NCBI GenBank assembly: GCA_018333865.1
Contig: JAGXSE010000001.1
Location: 1 to 64,000 of the forward strand
Origin: Syntrophomonadaceae bacterium
GTDB taxonomy: Bacteria; Bacillota; PH28-bin88
Direction: 5' to 3'
DNA length: 64,000 nucleotides
Part shown: piece after piece, positions 25,455 through 33,410 of the stretch
Numbering within the stretch: the first letter of the stretch is position 1
Layout of the letters: each line of letters begins with the position of its first letter
The notes under the pieces: generated by a model
Told to the model about the DNA's origin: nothing
The model's input: only the letters and a program-made list of their open reading frames with translations
Database searches by the model: none
Translations under genes and position numbers: made by a program

Positions 25455-26801
25455 TTGGGGATTAATATCGCTATTGTTACATTGGGTTGTCCAAAAAATG
25501 TTGTCGATACGGAGATGATGTTGGGCTTAATTAAAAATGCCGGTTATAATATAATTGACGATTATTCCAGGGCTGAGGTTATTGTAGTAAATACCTGCGG
25601 TTTTATTAAGCCTGCTAAAGAGGAATCTATCGACACGATTTTGCGGGCTGCCGATTACAAGAAAAATGGCAAATGCAGGAAGCTGATTGTTGCTGGTTGT
25701 TTAGGGCAGAAATACCAGAAAGATTTAGCTGCGGAAATTCCAGAAATAGATGCAGTATTAGGTACCGGAGATGTTCATGCCATTGTTGAGCACTTGCATA
25801 ACTGCCTGCAAGGAAGAAAAATTAATGCAGCCGGCCAGCCGGATTATGATTTAATATTCGGTCAGCAAAAAAACCATCCCAGGGTACTTACCACGCAAAA
25901 GCACACTGCCTATTTAAAAATTGCCGAGGGCTGCAACAATCGATGCTCCTATTGTGTAATACCGGATCTGCGCGGCAGTTATTACAGCAGGGAAATGGAG
26001 CAGATTATTGCAGAAGCTGAATCGTTGGTTGCCGCAGGAACCAAAGAAATCATCCTGATTGCACAGGACACAACCCGCTACGGATTAGATCGTTATAACG
26101 AGAAAAAGTTGGCTGACTTGCTGGTTAAACTGAACGAGATTCCCCAGCTTGAATGGCTCCGGATACTATACAGCTATCCGGATCTGCTAGACGAAAAAAT
26201 ACTAGCTACAATAAGAGATCGCTCCAAGATCTGTCACTATCTTGACATACCGTTGCAGCATGCCAGCAATAGAATATTGCATCAGATGAACAGATTAACA
26301 ACAAAAGAAGGAGCTATCAATACAGTATCGAAAATAAGAAAAATATTGCCCGATGTTGCGCTTAGAACCTCCTTTATTGTTGGTTTTCCAGGTGAAACTG
26401 AACAAGATTTCCAGGAACTGCTGGATTTTATGGAACTGGTGCGCTTTGATTGGGTAGGTTTGTTCATTTATTCTCAAGAAGAGGGTACTCCTGCCGCTCA
26501 AATGAGGGATCAGGTGCCAGAAGCATTAAAGCAAAAAAGATACAACTCGGCTCTTGACCTCCAACAAAGAATTACCGTTGAAAAACATGCCGAAATGAGA
26601 AATAAAGAATTTGAAATACTGGTTGAAGGGCCATCTGATATCCTTCCTGGGATGCTGATGGGCAGGTCCTATAGAAACGCGCCTGAAATTGATGGTTTGA
26701 TTCATTTTACGGGTTCTGCGGTTACCGGTAGTCTTACCCGGGTAAAGATTATGGATTCCCTCGGTTATGACCTGACAGGGATTGAGCTTACTGCGCAGTA
26801 A
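25455..26801 (+). CDS. rimO: Ribosomal protein S12 methylthiotransferase RimO
   Basis: The 448-residue product has the three MTTase domains. The N-terminal UPF0004 domain shows LGCPKNVVDTEMM, CGFIKPAKEES and VAGCLGQKY with its three cluster cysteines. The radical SAM motif EGCNNRCSYCVIP lies near residues 159-171, and a C-terminal TRAM domain ends the protein. It methylthiolates an aspartate of ribosomal protein S12. LGCPKN is characteristic of RimO rather than MiaB. TTG 25455 follows GAAGGAG. A terminator lies 17 bases after the stop. Confidence 0.96.
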   Translation: MGINIAIVTLGCPKNVVDTEMMLGLIKNAGYNIIDDYSRAEVIVVNTCGFIKPAKEESIDTILRAADYKKNGKCRKLIVAGCLGQKYQKDLAAEIPEIDAVLGTGDVHAIVEHLHNCLQGRKINAAGQPDYDLIFGQQKNHPRVLTTQKHTAYLKIAEGCNNRCSYCVIPDLRGSYYSREMEQIIAEAESLVAAGTKEIILIAQDTTRYGLDRYNEKKLADLLVKLNEIPQLEWLRILYSYPDLLDEKILATIRDRSKICHYLDIPLQHASNRILHQMNRLTTKEGAINTVSKIRKILPDVALRTSFIVGFPGETEQDFQELLDFMELVRFDWVGLFIYSQEEGTPAAQMRDQVPEALKQKRYNSALDLQQRITVEKHAEMRNKEFEILVEGPSDILPGMLMGRSYRNAPEIDGLIHFTGSAVTGSLTRVKIMDSLGYDLTGIELTAQ

Positions 26802-26818
26802 GAAATTGTTTGCAGTTT

Positions 26819-26841
26819 GGCAGCGAATGCTGCCTTTTTGT
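26819..26841 (+). terminator. Terminator after rimO
   Basis: GGCAGC/GCTGCC arms around a GAAT loop are followed by TTTTTGTTTT. Confidence 0.88.
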
Positions 26842-26926
26842 TTTCATCACAACCATTCATTTCATAAGGAGGTGAAATAAAAGGTATGGTATACTTTTCA
26901 GGTAATATCCCATAGGAGGCAAGAGA

Positions 26927-27490
26927 ATGAACTTCAAAGGATTGCGGATGCAAATAATTATACTTATCTTTCTTTTATCTCTGTCTCTTTTACTGGGGGG
27001 CCAGTGGGTTTACCAAAAAAACCATGTTCAGGGAAATCTGGTTGAAAAGCTAAATAATATTGATGGAGTGTATTCCTCCTCAATTGAAAAGAACAACAGG
27101 CAGAACAGCCTGATAAAAATTCATCTGGAAGAGGTTGAAGATCTTCGCCATGTTTACAGGCAGGCCGTAAGTACTGCTGCTGATCATTTGCGAACTGAAG
27201 CATTTAGCATAGAAATTGTCGATCGACCAAATCAAGTATTAATATCCATTTGGGAGACTACCCACTTAAGTATTTACCAGTCTCTTGCACAATTCAGCTA
27301 TGATGAAATTGGCGGAAAGATTTCTACTGAAGCCCAAAAACATGACCGTATTAAATACAGGGTGCAAATGGATTGGGATCATGTTTATCTGCAACTTCAT
27401 GATGAGGGAAATTATCTTTATCAAATAATTCCGCGATTACCCCTCAATCAGCCAGATATTGATCTGGCCCAAAGGGGTGAGAAAAAATAA
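26927..27490 (+). CDS. Membrane-anchored protein of unknown function, partner of FtsH-like protease
   Basis: I do not recognise a family. The 187-residue product has one N-terminal membrane segment (about residues 9-27), which with the positive start MNFKGLRMQ predicts an outward-facing C-terminal domain of about 155 residues with mixed alpha/beta character. No cysteines or catalytic motifs stand out. A TAGGAGGC site precedes ATG 26927. The stop codon overlaps the start of the FtsH-like gene (TAATG), so the two are translationally coupled. A role as the extracytoplasmic or substrate-sensing part of that protease is an inference from this pairing. Confidence 0.6.
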   Translation: MNFKGLRMQIIILIFLLSLSLLLGGQWVYQKNHVQGNLVEKLNNIDGVYSSSIEKNNRQNSLIKIHLEEVEDLRHVYRQAVSTAADHLRTEAFSIEIVDRPNQVLISIWETTHLSIYQSLAQFSYDEIGGKISTEAQKHDRIKYRVQMDWDHVYLQLHDEGNYLYQIIPRLPLNQPDIDLAQRGEKK

Positions 27491-28968
27491 TGCTAAAAGA
27501 AACCCTGCTTGGTTTAAGTCTTGCTTTAATCATCTTTTTAATCTTTCTTGGATATGACATTACTCCAATAATTCTTTTTGGCAGCGTAGGCCTGCTGCTT
27601 TATTTTATTACCGAAAAAAGAGGGGGATTCTCCACGTCTTTTGCGGTGCCTCATGTTTCGCAAAAACAATTTTCATTCGACAACATTGGCGGGCAGGATA
27701 CTGCAATTCGTGAACTTGTTGAAGCATTAGATTTGATTACAAATATGGAAATAGCCATCAAAATGGGTATTAGGCCGTTGAAAGGCATACTTCTAACCGG
27801 TCCGTCCGGGACTGGCAAAACCCTGATGGCAAAGGCAGCCGCAAATTATACCGACGCTGTATTTATAGCCAGCTCAGGCAGTGAATTTATTGAAGTTTAT
27901 GCAGGTGTCGGCGCTCAAAGAGTTAGAAACCTGTTCAGGACTGCCAGGGATTTGGCTTTAAAGCAAGGAAAAAAAAGAGCGATTATTTTCATTGATGAAA
28001 TAGAAGTTTTGGGCGGCAAAAGGGGCAGCCATACAGGTCACCTGGAATATGATCAGACCCTTAATCAATTATTAGTCGAAATGGACGGAATAAAAGAAAA
28101 TGAAGGTATCCGCCTTTTAATCATTGGTGCGACAAACCGTGCAGATATGTTAGACCCTGCGCTGATGAGACCCGGCCGTTTTGATCGTTTTGTCAAGGTT
28201 GACCTTCCTGATAAGATTGGAAGAAAAAGAATTCTTGAGCTTCACACCAAAAACAAGCCGTTGGAAGAAGACGTAGACTTGGCTGAGGTTGCAGCTCAAA
28301 CCTTTGGATTTTCTGGCGCTCAACTGGAGGGGGTTGTTAATGAGGCCGGGATAATCGCCATGCGGCAGAGTGCGGTTGCGATTAAAAGCAAGCACATTAA
28401 AGAAGCCATTGACAAGGCTCTGCTTGGCGAAAAAACCAATAAGATTCCCAGCCGGGAAGAAATTTACCGCGTTGCTATCCATGAGTCTGGTCATGCTTTA
28501 GCAAGCGAGTTTTTAAAGCCCGGATCAGTATCACATCTTACCATCTCTCCCCGGGGTAAAGCGTTGGGTTATGTGCGTCATATTCATGAAGAGGATGCTT
28601 ATTTATTTACCTCCAAACAGCTGATGCAGCAAATAGATATTTGTTTAGCCGGCGCAACCGCGGAGGAAATACTTTTTACTGATAAGAGCACAGGCGCAAT
28701 GAATGACTACCATGAATGCGTTCGATTGGCAAAGTATTTTGTTTTTGCCGGCATGTCTGAAGCCGGAATAGTTACCGAAGAAACCATCACAAAAGATATG
28801 CTTAATGAAACAGTGACGCGTCTGATCGCTCAAAGGTCACAGGAAATAAAAAACAAACTGGCCCATCATCAGGAAATGCTTGCAACCCTGGCGGAGCTAC
28901 TAATCAAAGAAGAACAGGTTTCCGGCGAGGGCTTAAGGAGATTAATCTTAAGCTCAAAAGGCGTATAA
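27490..28968 (+). CDS. FtsH-like membrane AAA+ metalloprotease without extracytoplasmic domain
   Basis: The 492-residue product starts with two closely spaced membrane helices (about residues 5-39). The AAA domain has Walker [11 protein letters not shown] (104-113), a pore loop [14 protein letters not shown], Walker [14 protein letters not shown] and the second region of homology [13 protein letters not shown]. The M41 zinc motif is HESGH (331-335), with the third ligand in [15 protein letters not shown]. All catalytic parts are therefore present. FtsH usually exceeds 600 residues and has an external domain of about 70 residues; here the loop between helices is only a few residues. The coupled upstream gene may supply the missing part. 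Confidence 0.85.
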   Translation: MLKETLLGLSLALIIFLIFLGYDITPIILFGSVGLLLYFITEKRGGFSTSFAVPHVSQKQFSFDNIGGQDTAIRELVEALDLITNMEIAIKMGIRPLKGILLTGPSGTGKTLMAKAAANYTDAVFIASSGSEFIEVYAGVGAQRVRNLFRTARDLALKQGKKRAIIFIDEIEVLGGKRGSHTGHLEYDQTLNQLLVEMDGIKENEGIRLLIIGATNRADMLDPALMRPGRFDRFVKVDLPDKIGRKRILELHTKNKPLEEDVDLAEVAAQTFGFSGAQLEGVVNEAGIIAMRQSAVAIKSKHIKEAIDKALLGEKTNKIPSREEIYRVAIHESGHALASEFLKPGSVSHLTISPRGKALGYVRHIHEEDAYLFTSKQLMQQIDICLAGATAEEILFTDKSTGAMNDYHECVRLAKYFVFAGMSEAGIVTEETITKDMLNETVTRLIAQRSQEIKNKLAHHQEMLATLAELLIKEEQVSGEGLRRLILSSKGV

Positions 28969-29135
28969 ATAAGGCACATTTAAACACCTGTATGATAAGT
29001 ATTTGCCATGGATAAGGCCTCGAAAATTTGGTATAATTAAACAAATCCAGTGCATAGAGAATAAATCATCTGCCATGACCCCCTCATTTTGCTGGAAAGC
29101 TAAAGCGGTGTATCAGTTGAGAGGATGGTTTTAAC

Positions 29136-29486
29136 ATGAGTGTTACTATCTCGCCAGAATTAGAAAAGGTGCAGTACTGGCAAGAGATAAAAGATTATGT
29201 TAACAGGCGAATGATAGAAGAGGGCTGGGAGGGCTCAATATTTATCCGTCCAATGACCAGTGAGGAAGAAAATAAATTGCGGGAAAGCGGCAGTAATGTT
29301 TTTGTTGCCAGTTGTGAAGGCGGAACTGTTGAATTGGCAGTTGGTATGGGAAAATATTTAGAGTTTGCAGACCTGGTAAAACTGGAGCAAAAAGTTTGCA
29401 CTGGCAGTGACAGGAGCGTTTTAATGCATTTGTGGATAGCGCAAATGGCATGTATAGGTCAAAATTTGGGAGGCTGCGATTCATAG
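29136..29486 (+). CDS. Small protein of unknown function
   Basis: The 116-residue product is not recognised. It is soluble and acidic, with two segments, YWQEIKDYVNRRMIEEGW and FIRPMTSEEENKLRESG, that look alpha-helical, and three cysteines. GAGAGGATGG lies before ATG 29136. A TGgTATAAT extended -10 box near 29029-29037 could start its transcript. It ends ten bases before the next open frame and about 70 bases before the likely DUF6671 gene start, so the two may be one unit. Confidence 0.55.
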   Translation: MSVTISPELEKVQYWQEIKDYVNRRMIEEGWEGSIFIRPMTSEEENKLRESGSNVFVASCEGGTVELAVGMGKYLEFADLVKLEQKVCTGSDRSVLMHLWIAQMACIGQNLGGCDS

Positions 29487-29555
29487 GCTATTATTTTGCG
29501 CAACGAGTGTGATAGAAGCAATTATCTCTTTTTATCGCAGGAAAGGATTGTACCA

Positions 29556-30407
29556 ATGACGGAAGCATCTTTTTTTATGGGACGCCGGGCCGCTTTGTTG
29601 ACAAAACATAAGAAAGAAGAAGTTATCAAGCCCATTCTGGAACAGAAAGCAGGCCTGCAATTAATTGTAGCAACAGGTTATGACACCGACCGGTTTGGCA
29701 CTTTTACCAGAGAAATAGCGAGACTGGGCTCCCAAATGGAAGCGGCCAGAGACAAAGCTAAAAAAGGAATGGAACTTATTGGAACAGATTTGGGCCTAGC
29801 CAGTGAGGGCAGTTTTGGTCCATATCCCGGCATCCCTTTTTTGCCGCTGAACAGGGAAATAGTTTTATTGGTCGATGCCAGGGAGAAGCTGGAGATCTGC
29901 GGGGTATGTCAAAACAGCAATACCAACTATGCCAGCGAAGCGGTGGAAAACCTTGATCAGGCTGAAAGATTTGCCCGCAAGGCGATGTTCCCCAGCCATT
30001 TCCTTGTATTGCGGCCAGACCGTGAGGATCATCCGGAGATCATCAAAGGAATAAACGATTGGGATTGGTTACGGGAAACAGTAAGCTGGGCACTTGCCAA
30101 ATCGGTTAGCGGCAAGGTATTCCTGGAGACCGACATGCGGGCTTTTGCCAATCCTACCCGGATGCAAAACATAAAAGAGGCTGCTGAAGACTTGGCCGCC
30201 AAGATCAACAGTTGCTGCCCCCAATGCAAAACACCAGGATTCATAGCCATGGAGAGCAAAAAGGGGTTGCCATGCGAATACTGCGGCTTACCAACAAGAG
30301 AAGTGGCAGCCTATATTTATGGTTGCCAAAGGTGCGGCTGCCGTGAAGAAAGACCGATGCCAGACAAGGTGGCACCGGCAGCACGCTGCGACTATTGCAA
30401 TCCTTAA
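29556..30407 (+). CDS. DUF6671 family protein with C-terminal zinc ribbons
   Basis: The 283-residue product begins with an alpha/beta region. Its pattern of IVATGYDTDRFGTFTREI, ASEGSFGPYPGIPFLPLNRE and IVLLVDAREKLEI is that of the uncharacterised DUF6671 family. The C-terminal 70 residues hold four CxxC-type pairs (CPQCKT, CEYCG, CQRCGC, CDYC) that should bind two zinc ions. The family function is unknown; the FREIARLGSQ and SEGSFGPYP blocks look like an active site. ATG 29556 lies eight bases after AGGAAAGG; an upstream in-frame TTG at 29496 is not supported. Confidence 0.75.
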   Translation: MTEASFFMGRRAALLTKHKKEEVIKPILEQKAGLQLIVATGYDTDRFGTFTREIARLGSQMEAARDKAKKGMELIGTDLGLASEGSFGPYPGIPFLPLNREIVLLVDAREKLEICGVCQNSNTNYASEAVENLDQAERFARKAMFPSHFLVLRPDREDHPEIIKGINDWDWLRETVSWALAKSVSGKVFLETDMRAFANPTRMQNIKEAAEDLAAKINSCCPQCKTPGFIAMESKKGLPCEYCGLPTREVAAYIYGCQRCGCREERPMPDKVAPAARCDYCNP

Positions 30408-30417
30408 GGCTATTATT

Positions 30418-30505
30418 TATCCGGACTCTTCAAAGCGGGGAGGATCGTCAACTCCCTCCCGGAAGCCCACATCGGCTTCGACCGGAAGTGCAAAGCGGCC
30501 GGATA
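30418..30505. other. Branched inverted-repeat region between convergent genes
   Basis: TATCCGG (30418-30424) pairs with CCGGATA (30499-30505). Between them lie GGGAGG (30438-30443) with CCTCCC (30455-30460) and GAAGCC (30462-30467) with GGCTTC (30474-30479). The result is a three-way junction-like fold on either strand. There is no T-run, so it is a poor intrinsic terminator. CAAAGCGG occurs twice (30431-30438 and 30491-30498). It does not have the T-arm or anticodon arm of a tRNA. Confidence 0.4.
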
Positions 30506-30522
30506 GAAAAGGCTCGGAAGAT

Positions 30523-32898
30523 TCAGGAGGCAAATTTCAAGTCTACCTCAAGAAACACCTGCACCAGATCTGGATCAAACTGAGTTCCGGCATTCCCCGT
30601 GATTTCCAGCACAGCATTTTCATGACTTAATGCCGCCCGGTAAGGCCTTTCGCTGGTCATGGCGTCATAGGCGTCTGCAATGGCAATAATTCTGGCTCCA
30701 AGGGGTACTTCATCGCCTTTTAATCTCCTGGGATAACCCTTGCCATCCCACCTTTCATGGTGGGATCCAATCAACGCGGCAATATCGATGAATTCATTTG
30801 ATGACAAGAGAATTCTGCTGCCTATTTCAGGGTGCTTTTTTATTTCTTGCCATTCCTCTGTTGTCAGACTCTCAGATTTGTTGAGTATCCAGTCGCTGAT
30901 TGCAATCTTGCCTATATCATGCAGTTCTCCTGCTATCTTAAGCCGGTTAACTTCATCTGCGCTTAAATTGCACGCCGTGCCAAGTTTCTCGCAAATCATG
31001 CCCACACGCCTGGAATGCTCCTCTTCCTTGGGGTTTTTAGCAAGCATTGTATTCATCACCGACTTGATCACTGAACTTCGCGTGCTCAGTTTTTCGATTG
31101 CCTTTTTCCGGTACATATGGTTTTCAGCGTAATTGATCACTTCAGCGATGTTTTGATGGGCATCGTATTTTGTCGCCCACCCGCAGGAGATGGAAATGGC
31201 GATATCCATTATTTTCTCTTTTGCGACAGAAGTTACTATTCTTCGTGAAATATCTCTGGCAGTAGTTTCGTCTGTATTAGGCAATAAAATGATAAACTCG
31301 TCTCCGCCGTATCTGGCCACAATATCGTCTTGCCTGCATTCCCTTGCTATTGCTGTGGATGTTTTAATAATCAGCTCATCTCCTGTTTTATGTCCAAAGG
31401 CGTCGTTAACTAGTTTAAGCCCGTTAACATCCAGCAAAATCACGGAAAGCGGATAATTTCTGTTGTAATCAAGCCTTATAAGCCGTTCTTCAAAAAACCT
31501 GCGGTTATAAAGCCCTGTGAGATGATCATGGTAACTAAGATATTCTATTTCCTTTTTCTTTTTATATCTTTCAGTGTTATCTCTAAAGATCACTACCGAA
31601 CCAATGATTGCGCCCTCCTTGTCCATGATCGGTGCGGCGGAATCCTCAATCGGTGTTTCCACGCCGTCCTGCGATATTAATAAGGTATTGTTTTCCAGGA
31701 GTACAGTGGACTTGGTTTCGAATACCTTTCTGACTGGGCACTCCTCTTTTTTTCTGGTATGCTCATTGATTATATTAAAGACGGCCTCAAAATTTGCTCC
31801 GAAGGCTTCTTTCTGACTCCATCCGGTAATGCGCTGTGCCACAGGGTTTAATAGTTCTATTTTTCCTGCCCGGTCGGTGGTAATCACGCCATCACCTACG
31901 GAAACAAGGGTTGCGTAAAGCTTGTCCATGTATTCTGTGGCCAGTTCTTCACTGTTTTTTAAATCCGTAATATCGGAAATTATTCCTTCCAGGTGGCTGA
32001 TTGTGCCGTCTTCTTTATAAATAACCTGTCCCCGCTCGATGACCCATTTTCTGATTCCGTCTTTGGTTAAAATCTGATACTCTCCATCAAATGTAGACTT
32101 CTGTTCAGTCGCAATGCGCCATTTCTCTTTTAGCCTTGCTCTGTGACTGTAATCATCTGCTATAATACTGCTAAAATCAACAACAGCGTTGTTCAGCAAT
32201 TCTTCCGGCCGGTAGCCGGTCAGGTTGAAACAACCTTCGCTGACATATAGCATCGTCCAATATTCGTCGTACTTGCACTTGTAGATCATGCCCTGGATGT
32301 TGGTTATCAGTGTGTTGAGCTCTCTTTCAGTTTCAAGCAGCAATTTTTGCTCTTTTCTGCTTTTTTTGAGGAGTTTTAGCAGTATTATCGTGAGTGCAGC
32401 AAAAATGGTGATAAATAATAAAGCGGTATTGGTGTAATAAGACTGGAGTTGTGCCTTTCTTGCGGCCAACTGGACCGCCGGGGTAATATCGTTAATGATC
32501 GAAAATAATAGGGTTTGGCCGTCTGAAAAAATATAAGGATTAGAATAGACCTCCACAGTTCTTGTTTCGCCGTTGGCCAGGCGATGGTTAAAGATAAGAT
32601 GATTTCTTTCTTCCCTTGCGGCCGCAAGCCTTTCTCGTTCAATTTCTACCGGTGTCATGGCGTTGATCTCTTGCATCGTCATCGATTCCAGGAGCTCTTT
32701 TGAGTAGCCGTAGAAATTTTGGGCCGCAAGATTGGCAAACACAATTTTCTCCGTTGCACTGTCAGATATCAATATAATGGAGGCATGATTTTCAAGCAGC
32801 CTGAAAAAATCGATGTCTTGCGCCGTTGCACCCGCAGCGCTGGCTGTACCTATGAGCATAAAAATAAATAATATTAATAAAAATCTACTGGTTCGCAT
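30523..32898 (-). CDS. Membrane PAS-PAS-PAS-GGDEF-HD-GYP signalling protein
   Basis: The 791-residue product has a signal-like first helix (1-25), a PAS domain on the outer side (about 28-145), a membrane helix (about 168-190), two cytoplasmic PAS domains (about 200-325 and 330-450), a GGDEF domain and an HD-GYP domain. The cyclase motif is RYGGDEFIILL with an RQDD inhibitory site five residues before it. The phosphodiesterase has ELHDIGKIAI and HHERWDGKGYP with ADAYDAM. Both domains look intact, so it could make and destroy cyclic di-GMP. An N-terminal PAS outside the membrane suggests sensing of an external ligand. It faces the secreted flavin reductase gene divergently. Confidence 0.9.
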   Translation of the reverse strand: MRTSRFLLILFIFMLIGTASAAGATAQDIDFFRLLENHASIILISDSATEKIVFANLAAQNFYGYSKELLESMTMQEINAMTPVEIERERLAAAREERNHLIFNHRLANGETRTVEVYSNPYIFSDGQTLLFSIINDITPAVQLAARKAQLQSYYTNTALLFITIFAALTIILLKLLKKSRKEQKLLLETERELNTLITNIQGMIYKCKYDEYWTMLYVSEGCFNLTGYRPEELLNNAVVDFSSIIADDYSHRARLKEKWRIATEQKSTFDGEYQILTKDGIRKWVIERGQVIYKEDGTISHLEGIISDITDLKNSEELATEYMDKLYATLVSVGDGVITTDRAGKIELLNPVAQRITGWSQKEAFGANFEAVFNIINEHTRKKEECPVRKVFETKSTVLLENNTLLISQDGVETPIEDSAAPIMDKEGAIIGSVVIFRDNTERYKKKKEIEYLSYHDHLTGLYNRRFFEERLIRLDYNRNYPLSVILLDVNGLKLVNDAFGHKTGDELIIKTSTAIARECRQDDIVARYGGDEFIILLPNTDETTARDISRRIVTSVAKEKIMDIAISISCGWATKYDAHQNIAEVINYAENHMYRKKAIEKLSTRSSVIKSVMNTMLAKNPKEEEHSRRVGMICEKLGTACNLSADEVNRLKIAGELHDIGKIAISDWILNKSESLTTEEWQEIKKHPEIGSRILLSSNEFIDIAALIGSHHERWDGKGYPRRLKGDEVPLGARIIAIADAYDAMTSERPYRAALSHENAVLEITGNAGTQFDPDLVQVFLEVDLKFAS

Positions 32899-33142
32899 AA
32901 TTCACCCCTGGCTGTCGCCGAAAATATTGTCGAATAATGATATATTTTGTAACACTTCAATATAATACTTTTCGGCGAGTTTTTGCAAGAGTTAATCTGC
33001 AGCTTAAAAAAAATATTTTAGTTTTATAACAAAATCAAAATTAATGTTTATCCTTTTAAAGCGCCGGCTTTGCCGTACTTTTGGATGGCGACAAGAAAGA
33101 GCTTCAAATTGTTAATGGGTGTAGAGGTCGCGAATGTGAACG

Positions 33143-33171
33143 TTGACACAAGAGCAAGCCATTGCTATAAT
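33143..33171 (+). promoter_or_regulatory. Perfect consensus sigma-A promoter
   Basis: TTGACA (33143-33148), exactly 17 bases, TATAAT (33166-33171). It lies 240 bases before the flavin reductase start codon, so the transcript has a long leader that includes the palindromic operator. Confidence 0.7.
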
Positions 33172-33331
33172 ATTCTTGGCTTATGTGATTATTGGAAATT
33201 TTAATCCAATATTCACGCAATAAACCGGTCAATGCTATATTAATGCTTGGACTATCATCATTTGAATTGGCAGCAGGAGTTGCATGAAGCAAGCCGGTTA
33301 CGAAGGGGTGATGCGAAATCAACGACTTTTT

Positions 33332-33355
33332 GTAGTATATACTAGTATATACTAC
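33332..33355. promoter_or_regulatory. Perfect 24-base palindrome, likely operator
   Basis: The palindrome has arms GTAGTATATACT and AGTATATACTAC and holds two copies of GTATATAC whose centres are ten bases apart, one helical turn. TTGTAG (33330-33335) and TACATT (33353-33358) flank it as possible weak -35/-10 boxes at 17-base spacing, which would place the operator inside a promoter spacer. A dimeric repressor of the TetR, MarR or GntR type is plausible; none is encoded nearby. Confidence 0.6.
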
Positions 33356-33410
33356 ATTTGATCACCTGGTAAAAACATGTTCGATTTATTTATGAGAGGA
33401 GTTGGCCTGC

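Larger units (their letters stand above)
32899..33410. other. 512-base divergent intergenic region
   Basis: The left third is AT-rich and holds the start region of the PAS/GGDEF/HD-GYP gene. The right part holds a consensus promoter at 33143-33171, a leader of about 230 bases with an ATTGG/CCAAT hairpin near 33194-33212 and a possible ACCGG/CCGGT long-range pair, and a 24-base palindrome at 33332-33355. No convincing gene is present. Confidence 0.6.

Noticed and set aside
26886-26912. An eight-codon ORF with a strong ribosome-binding site before the membrane protein gene, as a leader peptide.
   Set aside because: There are no regulatory codon repeats and no attenuator hairpin; spacing to the site is long.
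30418-30505. A tRNA (including a selenocysteine tRNA) because of seven-base-pair closing arms and a CTTCAAA string.
   Set aside because: There is no T-arm with TTCRA, no proper anticodon stem and no discriminator/CCA context on either strand.
33060-33135. A frame encoding AGFAVLLDGDKKELQIVN, possibly a gene fragment.
   Set aside because: No recognisable family and no second supporting segment; it is interrupted soon after and overlaps a consensus promoter.
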